From assembly GCA_049608925.1 (NCBI GenBank), contig JBMYXZ010000092.1, forward strand, positions 1 to 5,588: DNA of 5,588 nucleotides, in the 5' to 3' direction. Shown here piece by piece: positions 5,419-5,588 of the stretch. This stretch comes from JBMYXZ01 sp049608925. GTDB lineage: Bacteria; Pseudomonadota; Alphaproteobacteria; JAGOMX01. Positions within the stretch are counted from its first letter, which is position 1; each line of letters opens with the position of its first letter. Under the pieces are notes generated by a model that was not told the origin of the DNA, ran no database searches, and was given only the letters and a program-made list of their open reading frames with translations. Both the position numbers and the translations under genes were made by a program.

Positions 5419-5588
5419 GGATAAATTGGGGTGATGGGAAAGCCCTGCTGTCTAAGGATTTTCTCCGACCTTTACTACACACTCCGACTTTCCGCGGCTT
5501 GACCCATGACTGTCTGGAATAAATTATGCTGGATGGAAGAGCTTGCTGTTTTAAGACTTTCTCAGCCCTGTACCCCACACTCCGACGC
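5419..5588 (-). repeat. Dispersed repeat with 98-bp period, right copy (about 1.7 units, inverted relative to the left copy)
   Basis: Positions 5419-5490 and 5517-5588 align without gaps at an offset of exactly 98 bp, with about 50 of 72 bases identical (hand count), ending in the shared ACACTCCGAC. The 26-nt core at 5482-5507 is the perfect reverse complement of 30-55, and AATTTATTCC (complement of 5516-5525) matches the AATTATTCC motif of the left copy, so the unit is the same family in opposite orientation. The array is truncated by the window edge. No ORF of note and no clear terminator for the upstream gene are visible here; only a weak 5-bp hairpin (5396-5400 with 5410-5414) lies just after its stop. 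Confidence 0.78.

Noticed and set aside
5430..5470. Terminator for the last gene within the right repeat (GGG-AAAG-CCC hairpin)
   Set aside because: The stem is 3 bp and is followed by no T run.
1..5588. Composite transposon bounded by inverted repeats
   Set aside because: No transposase, no terminal target duplications visible, and the enclosed genes (mutM, ubiE) are chromosomal housekeeping genes. The end repeats are tandem and run off both edges.

Overview
The window looks like a chromosomal segment of a Gram-negative bacterium with moderate to low GC content (low-to-mid 40s percent, judged by eye). Several envelope proteins (a SlyB-type lipoprotein, two exported proteins, a DedA and a YihY membrane protein) fit a diderm cell. 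A mutM gene divergent from a ubiE gene is an arrangement I know from Alphaproteobacteria, so an AT-leaning alphaproteobacterium (possibly a host-associated order such as Holosporales) is my best guess. This is inference, not proof.

Layout. Positions 1-142 hold dispersed repeat DNA with a 98-bp period, followed by a rho-independent terminator (153-182) and two abutting perfect palindromes (188-216). These precede a small XRE-family DNA-binding gene (about 246-521, +). Convergent to it is a two-gene minus-strand unit, mutM (2197-1379) then a YihY/BrkB-family membrane protein (to 552). A 93-bp divergent intergenic region separates mutM from a plus-strand pair: a small exported, possibly NTF2-like protein (2291-2767) and ubiE (2768-3508), with no base between stop and start. 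A strong-looking promoter then drives a SlyB-like glycine-zipper lipoprotein (3570-4118), closed by a good terminator (4148-4179). A DedA-family membrane protein (4217-4801) and an unrecognised exported protein (4867-5397) follow. Positions 5419-5588 carry the same 98-bp-period repeat as the left end, in inverted orientation.

How the genes relate. UbiE serves quinone biosynthesis and MutM repairs oxidised guanine, so both concern respiration and oxidative stress. SlyB, DedA, YihY and the two exported proteins concern the envelope. No toxin partner accompanies the XRE protein, and no ubiB follows ubiE inside the window. I see no rRNA, tRNA, CRISPR array, transposase or phage gene. The least explained elements are the inverted 98-bp-period repeats, the palindrome pair and alternative hairpins before the XRE gene, the exported protein fused translationally to ubiE, and the last exported ORF.
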